From Vibrio salinus (GTDB lineage Bacteria; Pseudomonadota; Gammaproteobacteria; Enterobacterales; Vibrionaceae), in assembly GCF_021272385.1 (NCBI RefSeq), contig NZ_JAJSDZ010000009.1, forward strand, positions 310,001-374,000: a stretch of DNA of 64,000 nt. The letters are read 5' to 3'. Made by a program: the position numbers and the translations under genes. Under the pieces are notes generated by a model that was not told where the DNA came from, did no database searches, and saw only the letters and a list, made by a program, of their open reading frames with translations. This document shows positions 30,026 through 38,962 of the stretch, piece by piece. Every line of letters starts with the position of its first letter. Position 1 is the first letter of the stretch.

Positions 30026-30394
30026 GTGAGATACAAAACAGGAATTTGGATTGCCGGTTGTCTGGTCGTTGCCGGTGGAGCGCTATGGATGTATTGCCAT
30101 ACAGAGAGCCAGCGACAACCCCCGCTCTCTTCTTCGGAAGATTCACGTTCAGAGCCGGATGAATCTTCTCCATCTGCCCGCACCACCTTGTTGAGTAAAG
30201 ATGCCGAATATCCGGTGCCCGTCATCCAGCTTCAGAAGGAACTGACTCACGATTTGGTGATGGAAGCGGCGTCTGATTTTCCGGTTATCAATGATGACAG
30301 AGACGTCTCTGCCGGTTCCGGTACCGATGCCGGTGAAAAATTACAAACTTTGCGCCGCCGCCTTAGCGAGCTGCAGGCTTTAAACAAACAATAA
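30026..30394 (+). CDS. Small membrane-anchored protein preceding the RHS toxin
   Basis: This 122-residue protein has one N-terminal hydrophobic helix (YKTGIWIAGCLVVAGGALWMY). A hydrophilic Ser/Asp/Glu-rich linker follows, then a short C-terminal helical segment (EKLQTLRRRLSELQALNKQ) that could form a coiled coil. The gene ends 12 bp before the RHS gene, so cotranscription is very likely. No family is recognised. A role in export or anchoring of the RHS protein is only inferred from position. Confidence 0.6.
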   Translation: MRYKTGIWIAGCLVVAGGALWMYCHTESQRQPPLSSSEDSRSEPDESSPSARTTLLSKDAEYPVPVIQLQKELTHDLVMEAASDFPVINDDRDVSAGSGTDAGEKLQTLRRRLSELQALNKQ

Positions 30395-30406
30395 AAACGT
30401 CCTATT

Positions 30407-33400
30407 ATGCTACCAATTAATGTCAGAAGTGGTTTCTTCCTTTCTCTGTTTTCGTCTTTGCTGCTGTCTTTTTCCAGTCCGGCCTTGGCGGTATCGTCCG
30501 GTGGTGGACGTACCATTCAGTTGTCCGGACAGTATCAGACTCAGGGGGGACAGGCGACGTACGTTTTGCCGGTCGATGTTGCGCCGGGCCGGGCCGGATT
30601 TCAGCCGGAACTGAGTTTGTCGTATCAGAGTGATGGTTCAAACGGCTTGCTGGGGATGGGGTGGCAGCTTGATGGCATTTCGGTGATCAGTCGGTGTGGT
30701 CAGAACCGGATTACCGACGGACACTGGCGGGGCGTGAATTTCAACAGTGATGACCGGTATTGTCTTGATGGTCAGCGTTTAATTGCGATCACGGGACGGG
30801 ATGGGGGAAACCGGACCGAGTACCGGGTTGAAAAAAACGGTTATAAAAAAGTCGTCTCCTACGGTTCACTTTCCGGCGGGCCTGAATATTTTAAAGTCTG
30901 GAGCAAAGACGGTTCGGTGCGTGAGTATGGTGCGACCGGCGATTCCCGCGCCGTGTTATCCGGACAGGGGCTGGTTTATCAGTGGCGGATAAGCAAACAA
31001 ACCGATCTTTCCGGTGAAAACCACATTCACTATCAGTATGAAACAAAAGAACAATCTGATGTCCCGCTATTAAGTGAGATTTCTTACACCGGCGGGAAGC
31101 TTTCTTTTACCTATGAAGAACGTACGGACAAACGGGCCTTTTATCTCTATGGCGGTAAACTGACAAAAAATTACCGTTTGAGCAGCATTACCACGTATGA
31201 CAGCGCACTGGCCGCGATTGGTGATTATAAGCTGACCTACGATTATGCAAGCGGCACAAAGCGCAGCCTGCTTCAGAAGGTTCAGTTTTGTGCCACCGGC
31301 GGTTTGTGTTCCACACCGGTCCGTTTTGAATGGCAAAGTCAGGATCGTGTTGAGCTGAGCACCCGGGAAGGCACGTCCTTTAAAACCCCACAACTGTATG
31401 ATGCTAACGGTGACGGTCAGGCCACATTTTACGGCGTGTTGGATCAGAACGAAACAACCGGGAAAATGAAAGTCATGGATTTGCAGGGGAAAACCCACCA
31501 GTCTGTGATGTCTTATGCTCTGAGCGGCAATTCGTTTAATCCAACGCTGAAATTCAATCAGTGCAAATACAATGTTGGTGCCAGTTATCTGAATGAGAAC
31601 GGTGAGTATAAGCCTTACTGTCAGTTCAGTACCTGCAGTGGAGATTCCTGTCAATATGCCTCCAAAGGCGTCAATGCCGGTGATTTTGATGGTGATGGCA
31701 CCACAGAGACGGTGGCCGGTTATCTGGTGGCGGATTTTAACGGCGACGGACGGGACGATAAACACCGGTTTGATATTCCCGGAGGCGGCTATAAATATCT
31801 CATTTCCGGTGGCGAAACCGGGACATTGCCGTCTGCCGGAACTCAGGTACTGAAAGTGCTGGGGGATATTAACCAGGATGGGTATCTGGATGTGGTGATG
31901 GGGCCGTCGACAGGCAGTGATTACCTGTCTGTTTACCTGTTTGACGGAAAGCGGTTTTTATCACCGGTTAAACTGTCAAACAAGGTAAAACACGATGATA
32001 TTATCGTGTTGGGTGACATGAATGGAGATGGCTATCCTGAGCTGGGTGTGGGCGGCAAGTTTTACCTTAACCGGTTTGGCGAATTGTCCGATCAGGTGCT
32101 GTTTGATACTCATCAGCAGCTCTATGCTTTAAATGATATCAATGGTGATGGCTGGCTGGATATATTAAGCCGCACTGCTAAGACCGCCAAAGTCGATAAG
32201 CAACTGTCGGTTCCTCAGGTTCAGGATAAAATCACCGCTATCGGGGAATTTGGTGTCCGTTATCAAATTACATATCTGCCGGCCAGCGATCCGGAAGTGA
32301 ACACATTCGTTGCCAGTGATGCTTTCCCGGTTCAGAGTATGACCCCGGCCCGGTATCTGGTTTCGGCGGTGGAGAAGAAGCCGGAAGGATACGACCCAAT
32401 TTCGTATCACTATTTGTATCAGGGGGCTAAGGTGCATCTTACCGGTGGCGGTTTCCTCGGATTTGAAAAGATAACCGAGACAGAAACCGCCACCGTCACC
32501 ACCAAAACGGAAACCACTTACGAACAGACCAACCTGCATAATGTGGGCAGCCCGTTAACGGTCCGGATCTATAAAAACGATTATCTGGTGTCATCGGTAA
32601 CGTATCAGTATCAGGACATCAGTCATACGGGACTTACGGCGGATTATTTTCAGGTGTTTGCGTCTGACATCGTAAAGAAGCAGTATCAGCCACAGGATGA
32701 CGGTGCGGTGATCAAGCAGGAGACGATCACCCAACAAATGGATACGTTCGGCAACATCACCAAAGAAGTTCATCAGTACAGCAGTGATGTGTCCGGAGCC
32801 GGAAGTTATACCCGTACCACGGTGAGTGATTATGTCTCGCCGGGCAGTAACCAGAATAACGCCGTGTATCAGTCTGAGATCCAAACCCAGAGCAGTGAAA
32901 CTACGTCGCTGCCGGATTATCCGGCCGGAATGGGCCGGTACTGTACCGAAAGTGGTGAGGTGTATTTTAAACCGAACGATCTGGTGGTGCTGATAGGCGT
33001 TCAGGTGATCACGCCGGTGATTGCGAAACAGTACGACCAGTATTTCAAATACGTTTTCTCAGAGATGACGAATGCCGGTAATGGCGTCAGTACTCATACC
33101 GGAAAGCTGGTCAGTGTTTCTCAGTCGGAATTTGAACATGCACAAACCTATGCCTGCGGCGATGTCAATGTATCTGAAGATACGGCTGCCGGTGTCACTA
33201 AGCTGGTTTCGGTAAAAACCGTATCGGCAGAGCTGATAACAGAAACGCCCGGGCGGTTCTGGCGCCTTTCTGCCCCTTCTCATCAGACAACCACGATAAC
33301 CGATAACAGCAGTGGATTATCTCATACCACCCGCACCGGTTTTACCTATACCGATAAAGGGTTATTAACCAACCGTACGGTTTCCGGTTCCGATTACGGC

Positions 33401-36400
33401 AGTCAGTTGATGTCGGGCGATACGCTGACGGAACAGTATCAGTATGACAGCTGGGGCAATGTATCGGCTCACACGGTGTCGGGTACCGGAGTCAGTGCCC
33501 GGACAACCCGTTATCAGTATGGCAGTAATGGTCTTTATCTGAGTTCGGCTTCGAATGCTGCGGGGCATACGACAACCAGTACCTATAACAGCAGAGGATT
33601 ACTGACCCGTACGGTCAGTGCGCTGAAATCCCGGACATCGGGTTACCATTATGATGATTTTGGCCGGGTCGTCACCGAAACGCTTCCGGGCAAAAATAAT
33701 CAGGTGACGTATGCGTATTCTCTGGGGACGGATTGCCCTTATTCAACGGATCAGACAGTCAGTTGCTCGGTGACTAAGGCCACTTCCAGAGGTTCGGCGA
33801 TCACTTTGTATGATTACGCCGGGAGAGAAATCCGGAAACTGCATCAGGCATTTAATGGTCAGTGGGTCAGTGTCAGTACCGGATGGGATACCAGCGGGCG
33901 CAAGATAATGGTGAGCCGCCCCGCGTTTGTCAGTCAGAAAAGCAAGGCGGCTTATGTTACGTTCCGCTATGACATACTGGACCGGGAAACCGAAAAATCA
34001 GAGCCCTCTGCGACGGGAAACCGGGCCGTTTATCGTTCTTCGTACAGTGGTCTGACGACCACCAGTACCGATGCCAAAGGCAACAAACATTATATTACGT
34101 ACGATGTAATGGGTTATGTGCAGCGTAAAGATGAACCACTGAGCGCTTATCAGACGTATCAGTATTACCCTGACGGAAAACTCAGAAGCAGTACGGATTC
34201 AGCGGGCAACACGACGCGGATTACCTACGACGGGCTGGGTTACCGCAGAACGCTGGATGATCCGGATATGGGCAAGTGGCAGTACGTTTATAATGCGTTG
34301 GGTGAACTGACCTACAAGCGTGATGCCAATGGTATTGTCACCCGTATTAGTTACGACACACTCGGCCGGAAAGTCAAACAGGTTGAGGATGGTCATATCT
34401 CTGTCTGGCAGTACGATGGTAACGGTGCTCCGGGCACTCTGACCCGGTTTGCCGGTTATGGAAACACCACTCAGTATTCGTACAACAGTTCCGGCTTGGC
34501 AGATAAGGTGTCGGTGACGGCTGAAAATGAGCGTTTTTCTACCCGGTATGTCTACGACGGGCTTGAGCGGGTAACCCGTGAAATTCGTCCTAATGGCAGC
34601 AACAAAGATCAGGCATCGTCGTCTTCATCGGACACACTGGCAGTTGAGTATGTTTATAACCCTCATGGTTACCTTTCGGCTGTCCGCAGCCCCCGCAGCA
34701 GTGCGGATGAAGAATTTACCAGTGAAAAATTCCGGACGGAAATCCGTCAGTTGCTGGATCAGGTGTTAGCAAAAGCCAATGAATATCTGACGAAAGCCGA
34801 GCGTTATCACAGTCAGTATCAGCTATACAGCCAGCAGGCCAAAGCGTTTCGCGAAAAGACCACCAACAAACATCAGCTTGATAGTGCATCGGTCGCTCTG
34901 TTAGGAAAAGAGCATAAGTTTCAGCAATGGTGCAGTGATGACGGTGAATGTTATCTGCTTCCGGTTGGCTGGTCGCTGATCGGTGTGAATGTCTCCGTTC
35001 CGGTTGAAGCGGTGATTGGGGATGATGTATACCGTATGGATACCATTTACAGCGGAACAGACAGCGCGGGAAACCGTTTGTTTTCGGCCTCTTTGCAGCG
35101 TGTCAGTGTCAGCGAGTTCAAGAGTCTGACGCTGACCCGCCAGCACGATTTTGTGGTGTCCCGTTCCGGTGGGACGGTTTCGCTGATCAGTGATGAAGAC
35201 GTGTACGTTGCTGAGGTTAGCAGCAGTACCAGACAGGAACTGCTGTATACTGCAGAGGATTTGGATGAGGCCGCAACGCTGGCCAAAACAAAACAGAAAT
35301 TCTTTACGACGCTGGCCGAAAAACTGATTACGTTATCTGAAAAAGTAGCGGCACTGAGTGGATTGTATTGTCAGGATGCTCAGAAACTCGGTGGTCAGCA
35401 CAGCAGTCTGGCCGGGAAGTGGGGAACCTGTGCCAAACCGACCGGTTACGGTCAGGCGGATACCCTGCAACTGATACTCGATCAGTCTGAGCTGGAAGCC
35501 TCCAAAGACAGTCAGGCGTACATTTATTACTGGCAGCGAACGGATACCGATGCCTACGATCATACGTTATCGGAAATTTTAGGTAATGGTCTGGTCAATG
35601 AGTATCAGCATAATGCGGCAACCGGCCAGCCGGGTATCATCCGGACCCTGAACAGTGGAAAAAGCATCCGGGCTCTGTATTACCGGTACGATGAGCACAA
35701 TAACGTGACATACCGGTACGATGAGGAGCTGGGCATTACAGACCGCTGGACGTATGACGCGCAGGACCGGGTCATCAGTAACCGGATTGCGCTGGTGACT
35801 CAGAACCAGCACGGAACGGATAACCCTGATTTTGCACAGCCGTTTGAGTACCGTTACGACAAACTGGGTAACCTGACCTTTAAAACTAATATTGGCGACC
35901 TGACCTACAACAATAAGAAAGCCGGGCCTCATGCGGTAATCAAAGCCAATGGCCTGACGTATCAGTACGACAGTGTCGGGAATATGCTGCGGGCGTATAA
36001 GACCGGTACCAGTTCCGATGAGCGGACACTGACATGGACGCCTTTCAATAAACCGTCCGTTATCCACCGTAATGGTAATGAAGTGGAATTTCGTTACGAT
36101 GCCAATCACAACCGTTACCTGAAAAAAAGCAGCGACGGCACCGAAACGTTCTACTTCGGGAAAACCTACGAACGGATTGTTAATGCCAAAACCGGCGAAA
36201 CTCAGCATAAGCATTTTGTTTATGCTGACGGTAAACTGATTGCCCTGAATACCCAAATCCGGGACAAAGAGAATAAGCTGAAAAATAAGCAGGTTCGTTA
36301 CCTTCATTACGACGCGTTGAACTCGGTAGATATGATCACCGATGGCTACGGCAATGTGGTGGAGCGTCGGAGTTACGATACCTGGGGCAAGCAGAGAAAA

Positions 36401-37456
36401 GTGCTCTGGCGCAGCAGCAGCGCTTCCGAATTGATTCAGGAAGTGATCACCAACAGGGGCTACACCGGCCATGAGGAGATCAAAGAAGTCGGGCTGATCC
36501 ATATGAACGGCCGGGTTTACGATCAGGAACTGGGCCGCTTCCTGAGTGCCGATCCGCACATTCAGGCGCCGTTTTTAGTCAACAGCTTTAACCGTTATTC
36601 GTATGTGATGAATAATCCGTTGAAGTATGTGGACCCGACCGGGTTTAGTTGGGTTGGAGGGGAAACGTGTAATGTAAGTACTGGTGAGGGCTGTAAAACC
36701 AGTAAAAGTCCTTCTTCGCCAGATAATGGAGGGAACAATGATGATAATCATCAAGGCAAGAAGGCAGAGGAAAGTAAGACAACAAGCGATGTTTCTGCAA
36801 AAGAAAGTGTAGTTGGTAGTGATACCAATGCGGATTCCGGCGGAGATGAACAAAAAGAAAATGACTTAGTGGGTAGCACAGTCTCTGATGATTCAGGGTT
36901 TGGCTACGGCATCTCTCAATCTGTATGGGATTTTACTAAAGATGTACTCAATGTTGTTGTTGAATCAGCTATTCCATCGGGCGAAGAAATGGCTGTTTAT
37001 ACAGGACTTGGTGAAATAGCGCTTGTAACTCCAGGTCCTTTTGATGACGTGGCTCTTGGTGTCGGAATTTTGGGTCATAGAGTTGTCAAAGTTGTTGATA
37101 GCTTATATCATTTTTCTATAAATAGATCTAAATTTGTTATAAATAAAGGCATATGGACGTCATCTCGCGTAGGTGCTGTCAAAACCGATCATATTTTTTC
37201 CAAGAAACATATCAAAAATGGAATTATGGATCTTGGAGCATCACCGGATGATATTTTATCCAAGGGACGAGATATACTGACACGATTTGATCAAAGTGGT
37301 CAGTTAAAGGAAGGTTCTAACATGATCAATACCCGCATGAATGGTTATGATGCGACAGTTAGAGGAACTTTTAAAGACGGTAGATTACAAAGTATGAATA
37401 TTATGAAGGGCCATAGTGCTCCCAAAAAAGGATGGAATGTAGTCAATGACTTTTGA
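30407..37456 (+). CDS. Sec-exported SpvB/RHS polymorphic toxin with nuclease-like tip
   Basis: The 2349-residue protein begins with a signal peptide (about 1-28). An SpvB-type N domain (32-~300; TYVLPVDVAPGRAGFQPELS, GLLGMGWQLDGISVISRCG) follows, then five FG-GAP/VCBS-like calcium loops near residues 330, 426, 487, 537 and 577 (for example DINGDGWLDIL). YD repeats run from about 1000 to 2030. An Ala/Lys/Glu-rich helical insertion with a Cys-bearing module lies at about 1440-1720. The RHS core GRVYDQELGRFLSADPH and NPLKYVDPTG ends at about 2078. The last 270 residues are the variable tip, ending in KTDHIFSKKHIKNGIMDLG and VRGTFKDGRLQSMNI, a pattern like BECR-fold RNases (putative). The stop overlaps the next gene, presumed immunity. 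Confidence 0.88.
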   Translation: MLPINVRSGFFLSLFSSLLLSFSSPALAVSSGGGRTIQLSGQYQTQGGQATYVLPVDVAPGRAGFQPELSLSYQSDGSNGLLGMGWQLDGISVISRCGQNRITDGHWRGVNFNSDDRYCLDGQRLIAITGRDGGNRTEYRVEKNGYKKVVSYGSLSGGPEYFKVWSKDGSVREYGATGDSRAVLSGQGLVYQWRISKQTDLSGENHIHYQYETKEQSDVPLLSEISYTGGKLSFTYEERTDKRAFYLYGGKLTKNYRLSSITTYDSALAAIGDYKLTYDYASGTKRSLLQKVQFCATGGLCSTPVRFEWQSQDRVELSTREGTSFKTPQLYDANGDGQATFYGVLDQNETTGKMKVMDLQGKTHQSVMSYALSGNSFNPTLKFNQCKYNVGASYLNENGEYKPYCQFSTCSGDSCQYASKGVNAGDFDGDGTTETVAGYLVADFNGDGRDDKHRFDIPGGGYKYLISGGETGTLPSAGTQVLKVLGDINQDGYLDVVMGPSTGSDYLSVYLFDGKRFLSPVKLSNKVKHDDIIVLGDMNGDGYPELGVGGKFYLNRFGELSDQVLFDTHQQLYALNDINGDGWLDILSRTAKTAKVDKQLSVPQVQDKITAIGEFGVRYQITYLPASDPEVNTFVASDAFPVQSMTPARYLVSAVEKKPEGYDPISYHYLYQGAKVHLTGGGFLGFEKITETETATVTTKTETTYEQTNLHNVGSPLTVRIYKNDYLVSSVTYQYQDISHTGLTADYFQVFASDIVKKQYQPQDDGAVIKQETITQQMDTFGNITKEVHQYSSDVSGAGSYTRTTVSDYVSPGSNQNNAVYQSEIQTQSSETTSLPDYPAGMGRYCTESGEVYFKPNDLVVLIGVQVITPVIAKQYDQYFKYVFSEMTNAGNGVSTHTGKLVSVSQSEFEHAQTYACGDVNVSEDTAAGVTKLVSVKTVSAELITETPGRFWRLSAPSHQTTTITDNSSGLSHTTRTGFTYTDKGLLTNRTVSGSDYGSQLMSGDTLTEQYQYDSWGNVSAHTVSGTGVSARTTRYQYGSNGLYLSSASNAAGHTTTSTYNSRGLLTRTVSALKSRTSGYHYDDFGRVVTETLPGKNNQVTYAYSLGTDCPYSTDQTVSCSVTKATSRGSAITLYDYAGREIRKLHQAFNGQWVSVSTGWDTSGRKIMVSRPAFVSQKSKAAYVTFRYDILDRETEKSEPSATGNRAVYRSSYSGLTTTSTDAKGNKHYITYDVMGYVQRKDEPLSAYQTYQYYPDGKLRSSTDSAGNTTRITYDGLGYRRTLDDPDMGKWQYVYNALGELTYKRDANGIVTRISYDTLGRKVKQVEDGHISVWQYDGNGAPGTLTRFAGYGNTTQYSYNSSGLADKVSVTAENERFSTRYVYDGLERVTREIRPNGSNKDQASSSSSDTLAVEYVYNPHGYLSAVRSPRSSADEEFTSEKFRTEIRQLLDQVLAKANEYLTKAERYHSQYQLYSQQAKAFREKTTNKHQLDSASVALLGKEHKFQQWCSDDGECYLLPVGWSLIGVNVSVPVEAVIGDDVYRMDTIYSGTDSAGNRLFSASLQRVSVSEFKSLTLTRQHDFVVSRSGGTVSLISDEDVYVAEVSSSTRQELLYTAEDLDEAATLAKTKQKFFTTLAEKLITLSEKVAALSGLYCQDAQKLGGQHSSLAGKWGTCAKPTGYGQADTLQLILDQSELEASKDSQAYIYYWQRTDTDAYDHTLSEILGNGLVNEYQHNAATGQPGIIRTLNSGKSIRALYYRYDEHNNVTYRYDEELGITDRWTYDAQDRVISNRIALVTQNQHGTDNPDFAQPFEYRYDKLGNLTFKTNIGDLTYNNKKAGPHAVIKANGLTYQYDSVGNMLRAYKTGTSSDERTLTWTPFNKPSVIHRNGNEVEFRYDANHNRYLKKSSDGTETFYFGKTYERIVNAKTGETQHKHFVYADGKLIALNTQIRDKENKLKNKQVRYLHYDALNSVDMITDGYGNVVERRSYDTWGKQRKVLWRSSSASELIQEVITNRGYTGHEEIKEVGLIHMNGRVYDQELGRFLSADPHIQAPFLVNSFNRYSYVMNNPLKYVDPTGFSWVGGETCNVSTGEGCKTSKSPSSPDNGGNNDDNHQGKKAEESKTTSDVSAKESVVGSDTNADSGGDEQKENDLVGSTVSDDSGFGYGISQSVWDFTKDVLNVVVESAIPSGEEMAVYTGLGEIALVTPGPFDDVALGVGILGHRVVKVVDSLYHFSINRSKFVINKGIWTSSRVGAVKTDHIFSKKHIKNGIMDLGASPDDILSKGRDILTRFDQSGQLKEGSNMINTRMNGYDATVRGTFKDGRLQSMNIMKGHSAPKKGWNVVNDF
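36137..36840 (+). repeat. RHS core direct repeat, copy 1
   Basis: This stretch of the main RHS gene, from the ggcaccgaaacg segment through the RHS core and the Ser/Lys/Asp-rich linker after DPTGFSW, recurs at 41866-42575 with only scattered substitutions and small indels. Over the core the two copies are almost identical at the base level. Together they form a direct repeat spaced by about 5.7 kb. Confidence 0.9.
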
Positions 37457-38075
37457 TCTTGATATAGCTATATCGTTTGCTTTGAAAGAAGATGATGATC
37501 AGCAATTATTGGAGTTACTTTCCCGATCTCATCGTCTTAAGTTAAGTGTTGTACACAGTATGGCATATGCATTAATGGAAATGATGCCTCCTTTTGAAAA
37601 TTATGATTTAGCAACTGATGTGTTGAAAGGATGGTTCGGTACAAATTCAGAAAAAATTGCTGCTATATTTTGTGGCTATATATACGTTAATCTACAGCCA
37701 TTTGATGATAGTTTTGTCAATATTTTGGATAAATATAGTGATTGCTCGGTTGCGAATTATATTCTTGCCTTGTATTTTGACTATGAAGGCGATGTTGATC
37801 AGGCCAAAAAACATATTGACTCATCAATAGCTTTACGACATTTTCCTAATAACCTCCTTTTCAAGTTATCATTGTATTCTAACAAATTAAACGATGAGAA
37901 AAGGGACCTGTTCAAGAGAGAGGTGTTTAGGTTAGTAACAGATAAACAATACGAGTTATCATCTGCACCTATTGATGTAGATAGCTTGGTAGACTCCTAC
38001 ATGAGTGAACTAGTATTAGGTACTTATATGACGAGTGTAAACTGGGGTATTACAAAGGAAAAGTATCATTTATAA
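37446..38075 (+). CDS. Presumed immunity protein for the main RHS toxin tip
   Basis: This 209-residue acidic, probably cytoplasmic protein starts inside the last codons of the toxin gene (11-bp overlap). That is the typical coupling of a polymorphic toxin with its immunity gene. The sequence is mostly helical and TPR-like in feel (NYILALYFDYEGDVDQAKKHIDSSIAL), but I cannot name a family. Lack of a signal peptide fits a cytosolic toxin target such as RNA. GC content is well below that of the RHS gene, as expected for an exchanged cassette. Confidence 0.75.
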   Translation: MTFDLDIAISFALKEDDDQQLLELLSRSHRLKLSVVHSMAYALMEMMPPFENYDLATDVLKGWFGTNSEKIAAIFCGYIYVNLQPFDDSFVNILDKYSDCSVANYILALYFDYEGDVDQAKKHIDSSIALRHFPNNLLFKLSLYSNKLNDEKRDLFKREVFRLVTDKQYELSSAPIDVDSLVDSYMSELVLGTYMTSVNWGITKEKYHL

Positions 38076-38140
38076 ATCATCTAACACTACCACCGTATAT
38101 GGACACTTCTGCTTTTACAGCACTTTTGAATGATTTATTG

Positions 38141-38173
38141 AAAACCGCCACCACCTTTGGTGATGGCGGTTTT
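38141..38173 (+). terminator. Terminator after the first immunity gene, duplicated from the mutB 3' end
   Basis: Arms aaaaccgccaccacc and ggtgatggcggtttt form a long stem with a ttt loop and a T-rich tail. The hairpin and what follows are a near copy of the hairpin and mutB 3' end at 45372 onward. Confidence 0.8.
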
Positions 38174-38275
38174 CACTATACCGGGTTCAGAGAAGGGTTA
38201 CTGAATCTGATAGATGCCAGATTACCATGGCTGAAGAGTTAACCGGTCAGAACCTGCTTATGGCCGTGTCACTAA
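38174..38275 (-). pseudogene. Fossil of the mutB 3' end
   Basis: About 100 bp match the last codons of the sucrose isomerase gene at 45429-45507 with roughly 90% identity by eye. Read on the minus strand it would encode the same LQPW-SGIYQIQ ending, but the Gln codon after PW is a TAA stop here. It is a non-coding remnant next to a duplicated terminator, which marks a past tandem duplication or insertion boundary. Confidence 0.8.
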
Positions 38276-38280
38276 GCGGC

Positions 38281-38397
38281 TGTATTGTCAGAATGCAGCA
38301 GTCTGGCCGGGCCTCATGCGGTGATCAAAGCCAACGGTCTGACGTATCAGTATGACCATGTCGAGAATATGCTGCGGGCGTATAATACTAAGAAGGT
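38281..38397 (+). pseudogene. RHS gene fragment with internal deletions
   Basis: The segment joins pieces matching the main RHS gene at about 35364-35378, 35401-35416 and 35922-35999, with the intervening sequence missing. It includes the stretch around gcctcatgcggt and gatcaaagccaa. It is not an open RHS frame. It runs straight into a small exported-protein gene, as expected for a displaced, eroded cassette. Confidence 0.8.
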
Positions 38398-38403
38398 CAA
38401 TAA

Positions 38404-38940
38404 ATGAGTCAAAAAAACTATATAGCGTTGTGCATTTTATTGTTTTTGATGCCTTGTTTTAAAGCATTTTCTGAAGAGGTTGTTGTTCCTCAGCATACTT
38501 TAGAGAAAAACTTAGGATGTAATACCAAGCCAGGCCAATCTATATGCTTTGTTAACGCAGTTAAATATATAAAAAATGATTTATATGTTTTAGAGTTCAG
38601 AGTGAAGTTCGATGTTGAACCAAAAGATATATTCAAAACCATTAGATTAAATATGACACAAATTTCTATTATGTTGAATCCCATGACAGCTAGACATTAC
38701 GGCGTAAAATTCCCTTCATCAAAAATAGTGGATGAGAATATATACCCAGCGAGTGATATTGTTGTTTTTTTTCAGGTTATGAATAGAGGAGAGCAGTACG
38801 TATCATATATCTATCCAGTAGAGAAAGAAGGAGCCACTATTATTTATAGTAAGATCTTTGTTGGTGATTATAGTGTTCTGAAATTACTTGAAAAAGGAGA
38901 TTTTAACGACGATTACCAACCTCGGCAGCACAGGCCATAA
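38404..38940 (+). CDS. Small exported protein, possible orphan immunity
   Basis: This 178-residue protein starts after AAGAAGG with a signal peptide (SQKNYIALCILLFLMPCFKAFS), then a mature domain with two cysteines (NLGCNTKPGQSICFVNAV). I recognise no family. The last codons read through sequence related to the RHS core, so the natural stop may have been lost and the C terminus (about ten residues) replaced by remnant sequence. Its place among RHS fossils suggests an immunity protein against a toxin acting outside the cytoplasm; this is inference. Confidence 0.6.
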   Translation: MSQKNYIALCILLFLMPCFKAFSEEVVVPQHTLEKNLGCNTKPGQSICFVNAVKYIKNDLYVLEFRVKFDVEPKDIFKTIRLNMTQISIMLNPMTARHYGVKFPSSKIVDENIYPASDIVVFFQVMNRGEQYVSYIYPVEKEGATIIYSKIFVGDYSVLKLLEKGDFNDDYQPRQHRP

Positions 38941-38962
38941 GACCATCAACGAAGTCGGTCTG
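38914..38962 (+). pseudogene. RHS core fragment
   Basis: About 50 bp encode TGHKTINEVGL in frame and match TGHEEIKEVGL of the RHS core (36462-36495 of the main gene) before hitting a stop. The fragment overlaps the end of the preceding gene. Confidence 0.7.

Noticed and set aside
31070..31765. A 231-codon antisense frame within the SpvB/VCBS part
   Set aside because: It is a by-product of stop-poor antisense of a GC-richer gene. The sense strand shows clear domains.
35579..36559. A 326-codon open frame antisense to the RHS core, with a weaker copy at 41965-42288
   Set aside because: It mirrors the RHS repeats and their codon pattern, recurs exactly where the core is duplicated, and has no start signal or recognisable protein features.
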